A DNA stretch of 64,000 bases, from the NCBI GenBank assembly GCA_905221605.1, contig CAJNDS010002379.1, forward strand, positions 162,001 through 226,000. The letters run 5' to 3'. The notes under the pieces were generated by a model. That model was not told the origin of the DNA. It searched no databases and saw only the letters and a list, made by a program, of their open reading frames with translations. The translations under genes were made by a program, and so were the position numbers. Of this stretch, positions 9,961 to 21,090 are shown piece after piece (within the stretch, counting starts at the first letter, position 1; each line of letters starts with the position of its first letter). This DNA is from Symbiodinium natans. Lineage: Eukaryota > Sar > Dinophyceae > Suessiales > Symbiodiniaceae.

Positions 9961-11304
9961 ACGGCGACCAACAACAATGAGAGGAGAAGTTGTCTCCAAC
10001 CTCGGGTTCAGGGTTTAGGTTTTGGGGTTTAGGACGGTCGGGGATGGTTTGCGTTTCAGTTGCGGGTGGATTTAGGGTTAGGGACTTAGGGTATAGGGCT
10101 GCAGTTGAGCCTTAGGGTTAGGGTTGAGGCTTTGCTGGATAGGTCTTACGCAGAATGGCGTGCATGTGACGGCATCCACAGGGACGACCGTGAATCAAAC
10201 TCCAATCTCGAAAACTGGCTCACCACCGCAACCCCCACCCCCCCAAATGAAAAGAACAAGATCTAACCCCTTCAAGTCGTAATCCCCATAGACCAAAAAC
10301 CCTCTCAGCTTAAACCCCTTTGAACCCTCAACTTTTCACTGCCCTACAAGCCCTAGTCCTTCTCAGCCCTCTCACCTAAAAGCCTTTCTGGGGGAGTTGT
10401 TGTGGATGGAAAGGTTAGCCCTTTGTTTTTGCTATGGGTAATTCGTGTCTGTTGTGACGTTCTTACTCAGGGTGCCGTACTATATAGGGGACCTAAAAAG
10501 GGACCCTAAGTGAGAACTGCCCATATTCACAGTGACCCCTAGAAGGGACCCTACTTACGCTATCGAGCCTCTATACCTAGGTAGCCCCTACATACTTGCC
10601 AAGGTCGTTCCTTTCTTGGGTTTACCATACCCCCCCCCCCCCCCCAAACAAAAAAAAAATCAAGGCTGTCTACTCTTCACCTAACAAGCCCTTTAAGCCC
10701 TGAGCCCTTTTCATCTGCTAAGCCCCCAGCCCTCATCGGCCCAGCCGTAAACCCTACCAGCCCTATGTCTCCTAAACATACGTACAGAACTTATAAACAC
10801 CAAACGCCCCATAAAGCCTGAAAGCCCAAAACCCTACGAACCCAACATATATACAAACCCTGAAAAACCTGTCCACAAACCGTAACCCTGAACCCTAAAC
10901 CCCCTGAACCTAAACTCTGGGCTTCGGGTCGGGAACCCATTCACCAGGTACGTCTGTGAGCGAGTCGTCCCCCCGGGCTCCGTGCTGAACGTTATCTGAG
11001 AATCGCCAGACCCTGGCCACAGGAGGTTTACTGCACTAAGTTTCCAAGTTTAAGTAAGTAACAGTTGAGGGTTTCAGTTTAGGGTGTAGGGGTTTCGGGT
11101 TTAGGGTTTGGGGTTTAGGGTTGGCGAGGTGGGGGTGATTGGGGACTCCAGGCATCCTCCTTGTGGCTATGAGTTTGTTCTGCGTACTGGGGAGAAGGCT
11201 GCTGCAAAACAAAAACATACTTTGCCGAACCCCCAACCCTAAACCCCAAACCGAAAAAAGCCCTAAACCCAAACTCTAAACGCTACGCCCCGAAGCCCTA
11301 AACC

Positions 11305-11363
11305 CGCAATCACCTAAACCCTAAACCCTAAATCCTAAACCCTAAACCCTAAACCCCCATCCG

Positions 11364-11412
<49 letters not shown>
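11305..11412. repeat. CCCTAAA repeats followed by a 49-bp C tract
   Basis: Short array ending at about 11355, then CCCCCATCCG and an uninterrupted C run 11364-11412. Mirror image of the G22/TTTAGGG junction at 599-750. Confidence 0.9.
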
Positions 11413-11414
<2 letters not shown>

Positions 11415-12839
11415 GGCCCGGAAATAACGCCGGCAGCACAGACCGCCACGACCGTCCAGATCTGGGGTCGGGGGAGTGGCGCATAGCGTTTAGCGTTTAG
11501 GGTTTAGCGTTTATAGAGTTTAAGGTTTAGGGTTTAGCGGCTAAACTGGTATAGGGTTTACAGAGGGTTGAGAGGGTTACGGAAGGTTTAGGGTTGAGGG
11601 TTGAGGGCACCCATAACCTTGTACAGACTTGCAGAGGGTTCGACCTCCTACCACAGAATGGGGTTTCGGGGGTTCTTACAGTACAATGATAGAGGGACCA
11701 TTAGGGAGTATGATTCGTAATTATTCCGGGCCCCCCATACAGAGCCTCAAGCCCTGAAAAACCCCCGCCACCCCCCGAAAATAACCCTACACCATAAACC
11801 CTACACCGCCTACACCCTAAACCCTCAACCCGAAATTCGCACGCCGAGCAGCGAGGGCCACAGCGCCCAGCCCGTAGCGCCCAATGGGCCTGGTGTCTGA
11901 GCCAGGTAGTAGGTCTTCTAGGGTTTAGGGTTTAGGGTTCAGGGTGTCAGCTAGGGGTTAGAGGGTTAGGTTTCCTGAAACCTTAAACCCATAGGGCTTC
12001 GTCCTTTTTTTGGATTCCCTACATTGGGGTCACTAGTGACTTGTCAGGCCTCCTCTAAGGGATTGCGGTCTGTTCTCATTTTGAGAACTGACCAGGTTCT
12101 GCAGCTTTGTCCGGAGGTTGAAGGGACCGACTCCCTCTCCAGCTAATGGGGGCTTAAAGGGCCTAGCGCCCTCAGCCTCATAAAGTTGGGTTTAGGGTCC
12201 AGGCGTTTCATGTTCACATGCACCGTTACTTGCGAGGTACTCACCCTAACCCCCAAACCCCAACCCTAACAACCCAAACCCTAAAAACTTAAATCCTAAA
12301 CCCTGTACCCTAAACTCTATAAGGCCTAAACCCCAAACCCCACACCCTAGGCGGAGGCCCCCTTCTTGCTGTCCAAGGGCAGCCGTGGCTGTGGCCGTGG
12401 CGGCGTTCTACCTGGAGAAGCAGCGATTAGGGATTTAGGGTTTGATTGGGGTTTGGGGTTGGGGGTTTGGGGTTTGGAGTTTGGGGTTTGGGGTTTAGGG
12501 TTTAGGGTTCAGGGTTTAGGCTTCAGTGCGTTCTACCTGAAGAAGCAGCGATTTGATTTTCGCGTCTGATTTGAGGCTGGGTTTCGGGTTTGGGGTTCAG
12601 GGTTAGATGCTTTATCTAAGTGCTGTAGTTCTCGATTTCATTCTGGGAGTAGGCACTCAGGGGTGTGAGGTTGATTTGGGGTTTAGGGGTTTAGGGTGCA
12701 GAGTTAAGGGGTTTCGTGTTTTAGGGCGGAAGGTTCGAGAGTTTTGGGTTCTGGGTGGGATGGTTCAGGGTCGACGGCCCGCGAAGTGGCAATGTAGCGA
12801 TCAGACTTCTGCGCTCAAACCTATAAGCCCCAAACCCGA

Positions 12840-13180
12840 AACCCTAAACCCGAAAACCCTAGACCCTAGAACCTAGAACCTAGAACCCTAAACCCTAGAA
12901 CCCTAAACCCTAAAACCCTAAAACCCTAAAACCCTAGACCTTAGACCCTAAACCCTAAACCCTAAACCCTAAACCCTAAACCCTAAACCCTAAACCCTCG
13001 GATAAGAGGCCTGGAGGTGCAGGGCTGGAGGCAGGCTCGCTCCTGCCCAAAGGGCTTAGGGTCTGGGTTTAGGGTTTAGGGTTTAGGGTTTAGGGTTCAG
13101 GGTTCAAGGTTCAGGGTTTAGGGTTTAGGGTTTGGGGTGTAGGGTTTAGGGTTGTGAGGGGCTTAGGGTCAGGGTTTAGG
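12840..13180. repeat. CCCTAAA/CCCTAGA array, short island, TTTAGGG array
   Basis: C-rich block 12840-12998 with CCCTAGA, ACCTAGA and CCCTAAAA variants; 50-bp island; G-rich block 13055-13180 with TTCAGGG variants. 13181-13580 holds only degenerate GGGTTT-rich sequence. Confidence 0.8.
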
Positions 13181-14185
13181 GTTTTTTGTGGGCTTCAAGG
13201 CGGCAAGGTTTGAAGTGTTCAGGATTACAGCTCAGGCGTTTTAGGCTTCATGTTTTAAGGTAATGGGGGGTTTGGGGGTTTTAAGGGGCTTCAGGGCTTT
13301 AGAGTTCAGGCTTTCAGGTGTTAGGCTTTAGGGGATGGGGTTTTGAGAATATCTGTGGGGTCGGAGTGTTCCACAGTGTTTGTGCGCGGGTTTAAGGGGT
13401 TCAGGATTGCAATTTTCTGGGGTTGGGGGTGCTTTCGGTTTCAGTCCTCTAGGGGCTTAGGTATGTAGGGACTATAAGGAATGTATAGGGGTTCTAGGGG
13501 AATAAGATTAAGGGTCCCTGCTCGGGCCCCTCCTTACATCCCTCAACAGTCACTAGTAACCACGGGGTCTTCAGGCTTCAGGATACCCTGAGAGGTTTGG
13601 GTGTTTCGGGCCTGCGGTTTTGGCTTCGGGGTCAGAGGAAGTGCTGGGGTTCAGGGTTTAGTCCAGGGGTTCAGGGTTCAGGGTTCGGGCTTTCAGTGTT
13701 CGATGGCAAGACATGGATGACTGCTGGACCATGGCGTCCAGGTTTGGTCCTTTCTTGTGAAACCCCCAAACATATTCAAAACCAGTTAATCCCATAAGGG
13801 AAAGACATTCATATGAGATAGGGTCTTCATTGATCATCAGTATCCAGGAGAGGAAACTCAACATATCCACCCATCAGTACTTTTACGGAAACCTAAATAC
13901 TCTCACCAAGCAACCGATAACAAAGATCTACCTCATATCGTGACGGCCTACCCAGACATCTTTTGATGTAGAGAAAGACTGTTGGTGCCAAGAGCTAACT
14001 CGGCTGCAACCCTAGATAGCTGAAGTACTGGACATTAGTACCCACACACACACACAAACAACATAAGAAAACACAAGCGACGTAGCCATCAAGAAATTGT
14101 CGGGCATCGTTAAGTGATTGTCCCTTTCTGGCTCCCCTTTTCAGGAAGCATATGCTATGATGGAGGCCACCGTCTCACTCAGTCT

Positions 14186-14278
14186 CCCCAATACCCCTTA
14201 ATTAAGGATACACCTCAAATCATATTTAGGATCCCTACTATAATTTAAGGAATATTCCTGAACTAAGGGGTATTGGGG
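14186..14278. mobile_element. Family G inverted-repeat element
   Basis: CCCCAATACCCCTTAATTAA ... GAACTAAGGGGTATTGGGG with inner GGATCCCTACTATAATTTAA. Relative at 36524-36606. Confidence 0.65.
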
Positions 14279-14290
14279 CTCTTTGGGTCA

Positions 14291-14314
14291 CTCCTAAACC
14301 CTAAACCCTAAACC

Positions 14315-14346
<32 letters not shown>

Positions 14347-14840
14347 ACCCTAAACCCTAAACCCTGAACCCTGAACCCTGAACCCTAAACCCTAAACCCT
14401 GAACCCCAAAAAAAAAGGGAATTAGGGCTCCCGAGCTCTCTGAGTCTCTCCAGCCGGGCCTCTGCGGCGTCTGCGTCTCCACGCTGCGCTGCGGGGAAAA
14501 ATCCGCCGAGAACCGGGGCCTCAGCCGTCTTCTGAAAGCAAGGGTTTAGGGTTTAGGGTTTAGGGTTGAGGGTTGAGGGTTGAGGGTTGAGGGTTTGAGG
14601 GTTGAGGGTTGAGGGTTGAGGGTTCAGGGTTCAGGGTTCAGGGTTCAGGGTTCAGGGTTCAGGGTTTAGGGTTTAGGGTTTAGGGTCGGGTTTAGGGGCC
14701 TCAAGCCGTCTTCCGGCGTGCTCAGCGGATGTAGGGTTTTAGGGTTTTAGGGTTTTAGGGCTTTAGGGTTTTAGGGTTTTAGGGTTTTAGGGTTTTAGGG
14801 TTTTAGGGTTTTAGGGTTTTAGGGTTTAGGGTTTTAGGTT
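14291..14840. repeat. Variant arrays: CCCTCAA, then TTGAGGG, TTCAGGG and TTTTAGGG
   Basis: 14291-14410 CCCTAAA/CCCTCAA/CCCTGAA; island 14425-14531; 14542-14690 TTTAGGG/TTGAGGG/TTCAGGG in homogeneous runs; 14732-14837 an octamer TTTTAGGG run of about 13 units. Confidence 0.85.
14425..14531 (-). CDS. Exon-like island, possible ankyrin-type helix pair
   Basis: Minus strand: acceptor CTTGCTTTCAG followed by an open frame containing VLGGFFPAAQRGDADAAEAR then LERLRELG. The AAxxGDxxAAxxLLxxLGS-like spacing resembles an ankyrin repeat, but one unit is too little to be sure. Flanked by CCCTAAA/CCCTCAA arrays on the left and TTTAGGG/TTGAGGG arrays on the right. The left border is approximate. Confidence 0.35.
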
Positions 14841-15534
14841 TCAGGATCAGGGTTTCGGGTGTCTGAGGGTTGTGGGGTGCAGGGCAGCATCTCATCTGGG
14901 CAATATGCTTTGTTTACGGAGTACCTACTGTCTTGCGGGGCCCTGTCGTCAGCGTCGAACCTGCCCAAGCGCCAAACCGCTTTGGGCTTGCGGGGTTTAG
15001 GGGTTTAACGCTTGGGCTTCCAGTTTAGGGTCTGGCGTTCGGGTTGCTACCCAAGAATGTACGCGAAAAGGAAGCTGCCACTCGTCATACCCTAAACCAT
15101 AAACCTGAACCCCACTTGTTCAAGCCCTCACCACTTCAGGGCTCATGGGTTAGGGGCTAGGGTTTCGGTTCACTGATAAACTAAGGCAGATTCGGGCAAC
15201 AGATGGTCGTTGTATTATATTGAGGCTTTCCTTTGGGAGATTGTCCTTTTGGGAAACCCTAAACCCTAGTTAGATCACTTGCAACCCTGCTTCTATCTTG
15301 CCATGAACCTTCAAGTACCCTGAACCCATGAAGCCCTATTAGAGGACTAAAGCCTGAAGCCCGAATTCCTTCCTCGTTCTGCGCAGGGAGTTTGGGGGAA
15401 TGAGGGCCTCTAGATACCTCCTTAACTTAAGGCTAAAGGGAATAAGGGAGAGCTGAGGTACCCAACCCCCAAGTTCTGTACCAAGATCAAGTATATAAGA
15501 AAACGCTTTAGGGTTTCGGGTTTAGGGTTTAGGG

Positions 15535-15631
15535 CTAGTGCCGCCAAGCCGCGGCCGCCGAATCGGCGTCGCGAGGGACGGGCGAGGCGAGCGGGGCGAG
15601 CGAAGCGACCGTTGGGAGTCAGTCCGCCCAA
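15535..15631 (-). CDS. Arg-rich exon-like segment
   Basis: Minus-strand frame reads GGLTPNGRFARPARLARPSR followed by RRFGGRGLAALA before running into telomere-like codons (NPKP). GC-rich and unlike the AT-richer surroundings. May be coding or simply a GC-rich island; splice borders are unclear. Confidence 0.25.
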
Positions 15632-16040
15632 ACTGCGCAGAGCGACAGAGAGCTTAGGGTTTTTCAGGGTCTACAAGGTTTATAGGGTTTATAGGGTTTG
15701 TAGGGTTTATAGATTTATAGGGTTTTTAGGGCTTATAGGGTTTGTAGGGTTTAAGGTTTAGGGTTTAGGGTTTAGGTTTGGAGGCTTAGTGTGTTGAGGG
15801 CTCGTGGGTTTTTTTGGGGTGCTGGCTGTTGAGTAACATGTGACATGTCGGGGCATGAAACTCCAACAGCAGTTGAAGGTGTACAATTCAGAAGTCCCAA
15901 GGACTGGACCTCGAACTCGAAAGGCAACTTCACATCCATTAGGGGATGTCCTGCGGGTTTCGGGTATCGAGAAGACACCTTTGTCTTACACTGTCAATTT
16001 AAGAAAAGCCTCAATAAATGACATTCGCAACAGTCCCCAG

Positions 16041-16098
16041 ATGTGTGTGTGTGTGTGCGCGTTTTTTTTTTTTTTGTGTGTTTGTGTGTTTGTGTGTA
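16041..16098. repeat. GT/T microsatellite
   Basis: (GT)7, CGCG, T13, then (GTGT/TTGTGT)n. Confidence 0.85.
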
Positions 16099-16199
16099 CA
16101 AACATGCCTACAACATAAGTCCTAATTGAGGGGAGTGTGGTGTTAGCCCCACAATCTCCAAAAAGCACACCGCAAACGGGACACTAAGAACCTCATCCG

Positions 16200-17100
16200 G
16201 TGAACTGACCCCTAAGCCCTAAACCCGAAACCCTGCCCACGAAGCGCCACTAAGCTAGATCAATCTCCGTGAGCGCAAGCCGTGAGCCTCTGCAATCAGT
16301 TTAGGGTTTAGGGTTCTAGGGTTTAGGACGGTCTAGGGTTGTGGGTTTAGGGTGTAGGGCTATCCAAACTAGGCTATAACCCCTTTGGTCAGCCATCCAA
16401 ATTACATTGGAACCCCTTGGTTCCGAAAACCTTCGAAGAAATGTGATGCTCGAGGTCTGCGTAGCAAGAAGTAAATTCACTAGGGTTATCAAGCAGGGTC
16501 CCTCTGTACCAACAGACAAGGCCCCTTGATCCTCCAAGTAAGGGCAGAACAAGAGCCGTCTAAACAACTTGGTACCCCAAACTCCCCCCCTCCCCAAACA
16601 CACCCCGTACACCCAAACCAAAAAAACAACGAAAGCCTTGAGCCCTGCACCCTCAAACGCCCGAAACCGTAACAGCCTCAACCCTGAAACCCGGAAACCG
16701 TAAATCCCTAAACCCCCAGAAAGCCTAAACCCCCAAACCCAAAAAACCCTAAACCCCCCAAAACCCCACTACCCTAAACCCCCCAAAACCCCACAACCCA
16801 ACAAAAACCCTTAACGACCCGAAAACCCCCCAAAACACAAAACAAACCTGCAACCCCTAAAACCCCAAAACCCTAAAAACCCCTCAGCCCTAAACAAAAC
16901 CGAACGCCCGATGCCTCGTCACTTCTGTGCGGGCCCATGGAGCCACTGACGACCAGCAGCGAGCCTCGAACTTTGAGCTTGTGGGCTTCGGGGTCATTTT
17001 CAAACGAGGGCTTAAGGCACTTAGGGTCTTAGGGCTTAGGTCTTAGGGCTTAGGGTATAGGGTTTTAGGGTTTCGGGCTTAGGGTTTTTGGATCATTTTG
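16200..17100. other. Degenerate CCCC/AAAA-rich tract without a supported gene
   Basis: 16660-16890 is a decayed CCCTAAACCCCAAAACCC mixture. 16905-16990 contains a short minus-strand frame (KLKVRGSLLVVSGSMGPHRS) that may be another exon, unsupported by clear donors. Confidence 0.4.
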
Positions 17101-17207
17101 AGAAGGGTTGAGGGGTTAGGAGCTTGTGGTTTTGGAGTTTTTTGCTGCCGGTGCTCAAGCGGGGGAGGAGGGAGAGGGAGGCTAAGTGTTTTGAGGTTCA
17201 TCTTTTT

Positions 17208-17238
<31 letters not shown>

Positions 17239-17379
17239 GAGGGGGGCTTTGCAGTCTTTTGGGTCGAAACACTAAACCCCAAACCCCAAACCCTAAACCC
17301 TAAACCCTACACCCCTAAACCCTAAACCCTAAACCCTAAACCCTAAACCCTAAACCCTAAACCCCAAACCCTGACTCAG

Positions 17380-17436
17380 CTGGCCAGGTTGCCAGAGCGC
17401 GCGGCCGTCGGGGAGCTGGAAAGCCTGGGTCTTAAG
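17380..17436 (+). CDS. Exon-like island between inverted telomeric arrays
   Basis: Acceptor CCTGACTCAG and donor CTTAAG/GTGCAG enclose exactly 19 codons, LARLPERAAVGELESLGLK, a clean amphipathic helix in phase 0. CCCTAAA array on the left (17277-17370), TTTAGGG array on the right (17472-17586). A diverged relative may occur at 3484-3525 (same LxxLAGLAEC-like bases), not confirmed. Confidence 0.45.
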
Positions 17437-18975
17437 GTGCAGGCTTAGGGAGCTCCGTGGATGAGAAGTGGGCTTAGGGTTTAGGGTTCAGGGTTTAGGG
17501 TTCAGGGTTTAGGGTTTAGGGTTTAGGGTTTGGGGTTTGGGGTTTGGGGTTTAGGGTTTAGGGTTTAGGGTTTAGGGTTTAGGGCCTAGAGTTTAGGGTT
17601 TTGTGCTTTGGTGTTTGGGTGGTTGCTATCCGCTGTGAGTATCTACGATTGAAGGAGCAATGCAGGACACCGACAATTCTTTAGGCTCCTGTAGTTGTAT
17701 AGCCACTGGCCTCATGTAACCCCAACAGAACGAAAAGATTACCACGAGTGCGCCGAGTCAAAACAAATGCCTAAACCCTGTGCAAGAAGCCTTAAACCCC
17801 CTAAACCACAGCTTGGATTTGGGACGAATTTGTCCGAATTAGGCTTAATCCATACCCTAGACCCTAAACCCTAGACCCTAACAGTAAATTGAAGTGCGGT
17901 TCCCTTGCACACACACATACCGCATGATTGTCACAGGGTTCAGGGCTTCCAGCGGGATTTGTAAGATTTAGGATTTGGGGGTGGGTGGGTGGGCGGGGAG
18001 AGTCTGTATTCCAGTCGGGAATCCCCAAATAGGGACCATAATTGCATAAAGAGCTTGGGGTTTAAGGTATGAGGGTGACCCGGACGCACTATGTCTTTCA
18101 ACCTGGTACAACTGTCGTACTGCTAAACGCATGAAACCCCAACAGTTCCGCTAAACCCTAAACCCATAACGCATAACCCTAAACTCTAGACCCTAAACAC
18201 TTAACCCCCAAACCGCTGTGGATCCAATGGCCCCCAAACAAACGTGCGAAGTCCGAAGCCCACAGCCCTAAAACCTGAACCCTAAACCCTAAACCCTGGC
18301 CTAAACCCAATAAACCCTAAACCCTTCACCCTAAACCCTAAACCCTAAACGAACTTCAGGGTTTGGGGTTTGGGGTTTAAGGTTTTAGGCTTTTGGGCCT
18401 AGAGGGCTTAGGACTTCCGGCTTAAGGTTGTGGATCTTGGTTTAGGATTTAGGTGCTATTTATGGTTCAGGGGAAGCTTAGGTTTGGGTTTAATTCTCAA
18501 GGGACGAAAAGGAGGGACCCTTGTAAGGAACCTTATAGGGGTTATTTGGGGCTGTTTAGGGACTACTTAGGTATTCTGGGACTTATATATACATATATAT
18601 ATATAATATTTTATAAATATATTACAAATATAATACTGGTCTTATATAGGGCAATGAGATTCAGTGTCGCTTCTAGGGGTCTCCCCCCCCACCCCCCCTG
18701 ATCCCTTAACACAACCTCGACTGTAGGCCAGCGAAGGGGCGTTGGCTGTTGTAAGTCCATGGTGATGACCTCCAGGCTTACTGAACCCACGTTTAGGGCT
18801 TCAGGGTTTCGGGTTCAGGGTTCAGGGTTTAGGGTTCCGGGTTTAGGGTCAGGGCTAACTGAACTCTAAGCCGTAAACCCTGTTCGCCTCTTGGGCAGAA
18901 CAGGGATGATGCCACTACACTATTTCGAATGCAGAAGAAGAAGAAGAAGAAGCGTAAACTCTCCACACCCTCAAT

Positions 18976-19086
18976 CCTTGGGGACGAAATGAACCTTAAA
19001 GTTGGGGTCATATCCCCTATACTACTATAATTCCTATTGAGGTATATGAACCATAAACCCTTTTAGGGCTCATTTCGTCCCCAAGG
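18976..19086. mobile_element. MITE-like element, family C copy 2 (111 bp)
   Basis: Same termini, same 111-bp length and nearly identical interior to 1319-1429, with a few substitutions. Flanked by AT on each side. Such low divergence indicates recent spread. Confidence 0.75.
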
Positions 19087-19445
19087 ATGTAGGGTTTCGG
19101 GTGTAATTAGGGCCAGTGTAGGGGGCGTTGGCCTCAAGGACGGGCCCCCAAGGCGATCGTTCGAGCGTGAGCCAGTTCGCCCCCGTGCTCGGCCCAAGAC
19201 GCACAATTCATGTTGAACTCTCAACTCTAAACCCTGAACCCTAAAACTCTAAACCCCAAACCCTAAACCCTAAACCCTAAACCCCAGGTCGAAGCGGTGA
19301 GGAGCGGCTCGTGAACGCGGTAGCGTTCGTACTACGTCGGCCCGGGAGTCGCGCCCGGGTACCCGTTCCAACACGCAAGTCTGCATGTTCCAGAGGGCAC
19401 CCAGCTCTTCCCAAACAGGCTTGGGGATTTTTTCTTCAACCACAT

Positions 19446-19580
19446 GAGAACCTCCGAGTGGCATTCGCGTCGTCAGCATCTAGCTGCAAAATCTGCTTGC
19501 ACTCGTCAGACTCCAAGAAGTCACACAGTACGCCACCAACAGACAGAGCAACAGACGGAGCAGACCCTACGCCGCCCTAA
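19446..19580 (-). pseudogene. Two overlapping coding-like frames, possible frameshifted exon
   Basis: On the minus strand one frame reads GVLCDFLESDECKQILQLDA and stops at about 19446; the frame offset by one continues as VEEKIPKPVWEELGALWNMQ down to ~19275. Both have natural protein composition. The first resembles the start of prolyl-4-hydroxylase-type domains (FLsxEEC), a weak match. A frameshift or a missed short intron would explain it. Confidence 0.25.
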
Positions 19581-19727
19581 ACCCTGAACGCGACATCCCC
19601 ACTGAAAACTCTACACCCTTCTCATCTAAGGACGATCCCCTGATTCAGCTAGACTTTGGAAGGTCATGGGTTTCGCACTACGTGGTCTGTTGTACGACTT
19701 CTTGGGGCAAGCTCAAGGATAGGGATA

Positions 19728-19887
19728 ATATAGGGGCCTGAATAATTGGAATAGTTCTTTTTTTTTTGGTGGGGGGGGGGGAGGGGGGGGGAGGGGGGGG
19801 GGGGGGGGGGGGGGGGGGTATTATAGTATAATTATAAATGGACCCTTAAGGGAATACTAGTAGTAATTATTCCGACCCTTATACTAA
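19728..19887. mobile_element. Inverted-repeat element split by a poly-G tract
   Basis: Left arm TATAGGGGCCTGAATAATTG, right arm AGTAATTATTCCGACCCTTA; the middle is T10 followed by about 50 bp of nearly pure G. Confidence 0.5.
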
Positions 19888-19991
19888 GGCTGTTTCGGGC
19901 TTGGGGATCAGGGCTTTTCGGCCCAGGGCTGGCATTCGGCCGTTTGGGAGCTTAGGTAGCTGGCAACTTTTGGGTGGCTTGAAGGGCTTCA

Positions 19992-20218
19992 TGTTGGATG
20001 GTACCCCTTGTCACCCTTGTACTAACAGCCCTTAATCGGGATTATGATGCGCAGGGCGGTACGACAATCCCTATTGAGGACTGTTCGTCTAAACCCTAAA
20101 CCCTAAACCCTAAACCCTAAACCCTAAACCCTAAACCCTAAACCCTAAACCCTAAACCCTAACCCTAAACCCTAAACCCTAAACCCTAGGGCTGTTAGCA
20201 TAAGGGGGAGCATCCCAA
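19992..20218. mobile_element. Family A element interrupted by a telomeric array
   Basis: Left arm with ACTAACAGCCCTTAATCGGG, then right arm start GGACTGTTCGTCT, then about 98 bp of pure CCCTAAA repeats (20091-20188), then GGCTGTTAGCATAAGGGGGA and CATCCCAAGG. The GGACTGTT/GGCTGTT segment occurs on both sides of the array. Confidence 0.65.
20091..20188. repeat. CCCTAAA array inside a family A element
   Basis: Fourteen near-perfect heptamers; see the element at 19992-20218. Confidence 0.9.
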
Positions 20219-20257
20219 GGCTTCATGCTTAGGGGCGTTTGGAGAAGAACTTAGTTG

Positions 20258-20356
20258 GGGGTTTACGAAAACAAGGGACCCCCAATATAGTGCCCCAACC
20301 AGTAGGGCTCCCTTATAATAAGGACCCCAAGAAGGTACCCCGAATGTCGGAGACCA
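20258..20356. mobile_element. Family D repeat copy 2
   Basis: GGGGGTTTACGAAAACAAGG ... ATAAGGACCCCAAGAAGGTA, CCCCGAATGTCGG; matches 1757-1882 throughout with a shortened middle. Confidence 0.5.
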
Positions 20357-21031
20357 CCAGTTGAGTTTGGGGGCTTAAGGCCTTGAGGGTGGCTCCAAAA
20401 GCTGATCATCCCGAAACATGCCTGGTGTGTAGGGTTTAGGAGTTTTATGGGGTTTAGGGCCGACCCGGGTTTAGGGCCGACCCTGCACCCAACATGCCAC
20501 TACAGAAGTGGAAACCCCTAAACCCTAGACCCGAAACCCTAAACCCCACAAACCCTAAAATCAAAGCCCCTAGCTCCTCTACGCTCCCAAAGCCCTAAGA
20601 GCAGCACTCGCTCAACCCAAAACCGTGGAGTTGTCAGGTTCAGTGGGCTTACAAGGCTTATTGGCTTCAACTGGTTTGTGTTTAGGGTTTTTTAGGGTTT
20701 AGGGTTTAGGGTTTAGGGTTTAGGGTTTAGGGTTTAGGGTTTAGGGTTTAGGGTTTAGGTTTTAGGGGTTTAGGGATTAGGGACTCGGGGTTTAGAGGTT
20801 TAGGTTTAGGGTTTAGGGTTTAGGGTTTAGGCTTTAGGGTTTTGGGTTTAGGGTTTAGGGTACATCGGGCTGTGGGGCCCCTAAGGCCCATAAAGCCCTT
20901 GGCCCCCTGCGTGTCGCCTTGCACCTCGCTCTTGGAATCCAAACAGACCTCCGGGGCTCGATTTCCGTGGGGGCATGAAGGGTTTAGGGTTTAGGATCTA
21001 GGGTGTAGGGTGTAGGGTTTGGTGCTTAGAG

Positions 21032-21090
21032 CGACCCAAGAGTAACCTAGGAATAGCAAGGGTGCCCTCCCTTTTTGGTTTAAAGGGATT
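21032..21090. mobile_element. Family B, left part only
   Basis: GACCCAAGAGTAACCTAGGA and the following GGTGCCC...TTTTTGGTTTAAAGGG match the family; the right half is missing and telomere-like sequence follows. Confidence 0.5.

Noticed and set aside
10140-10220. VTASTGTT motif as a helicase fragment
   Set aside because: Resembles a PIF1-type motif for a few residues only; the adjacent frame is equally open and no second motif is present.
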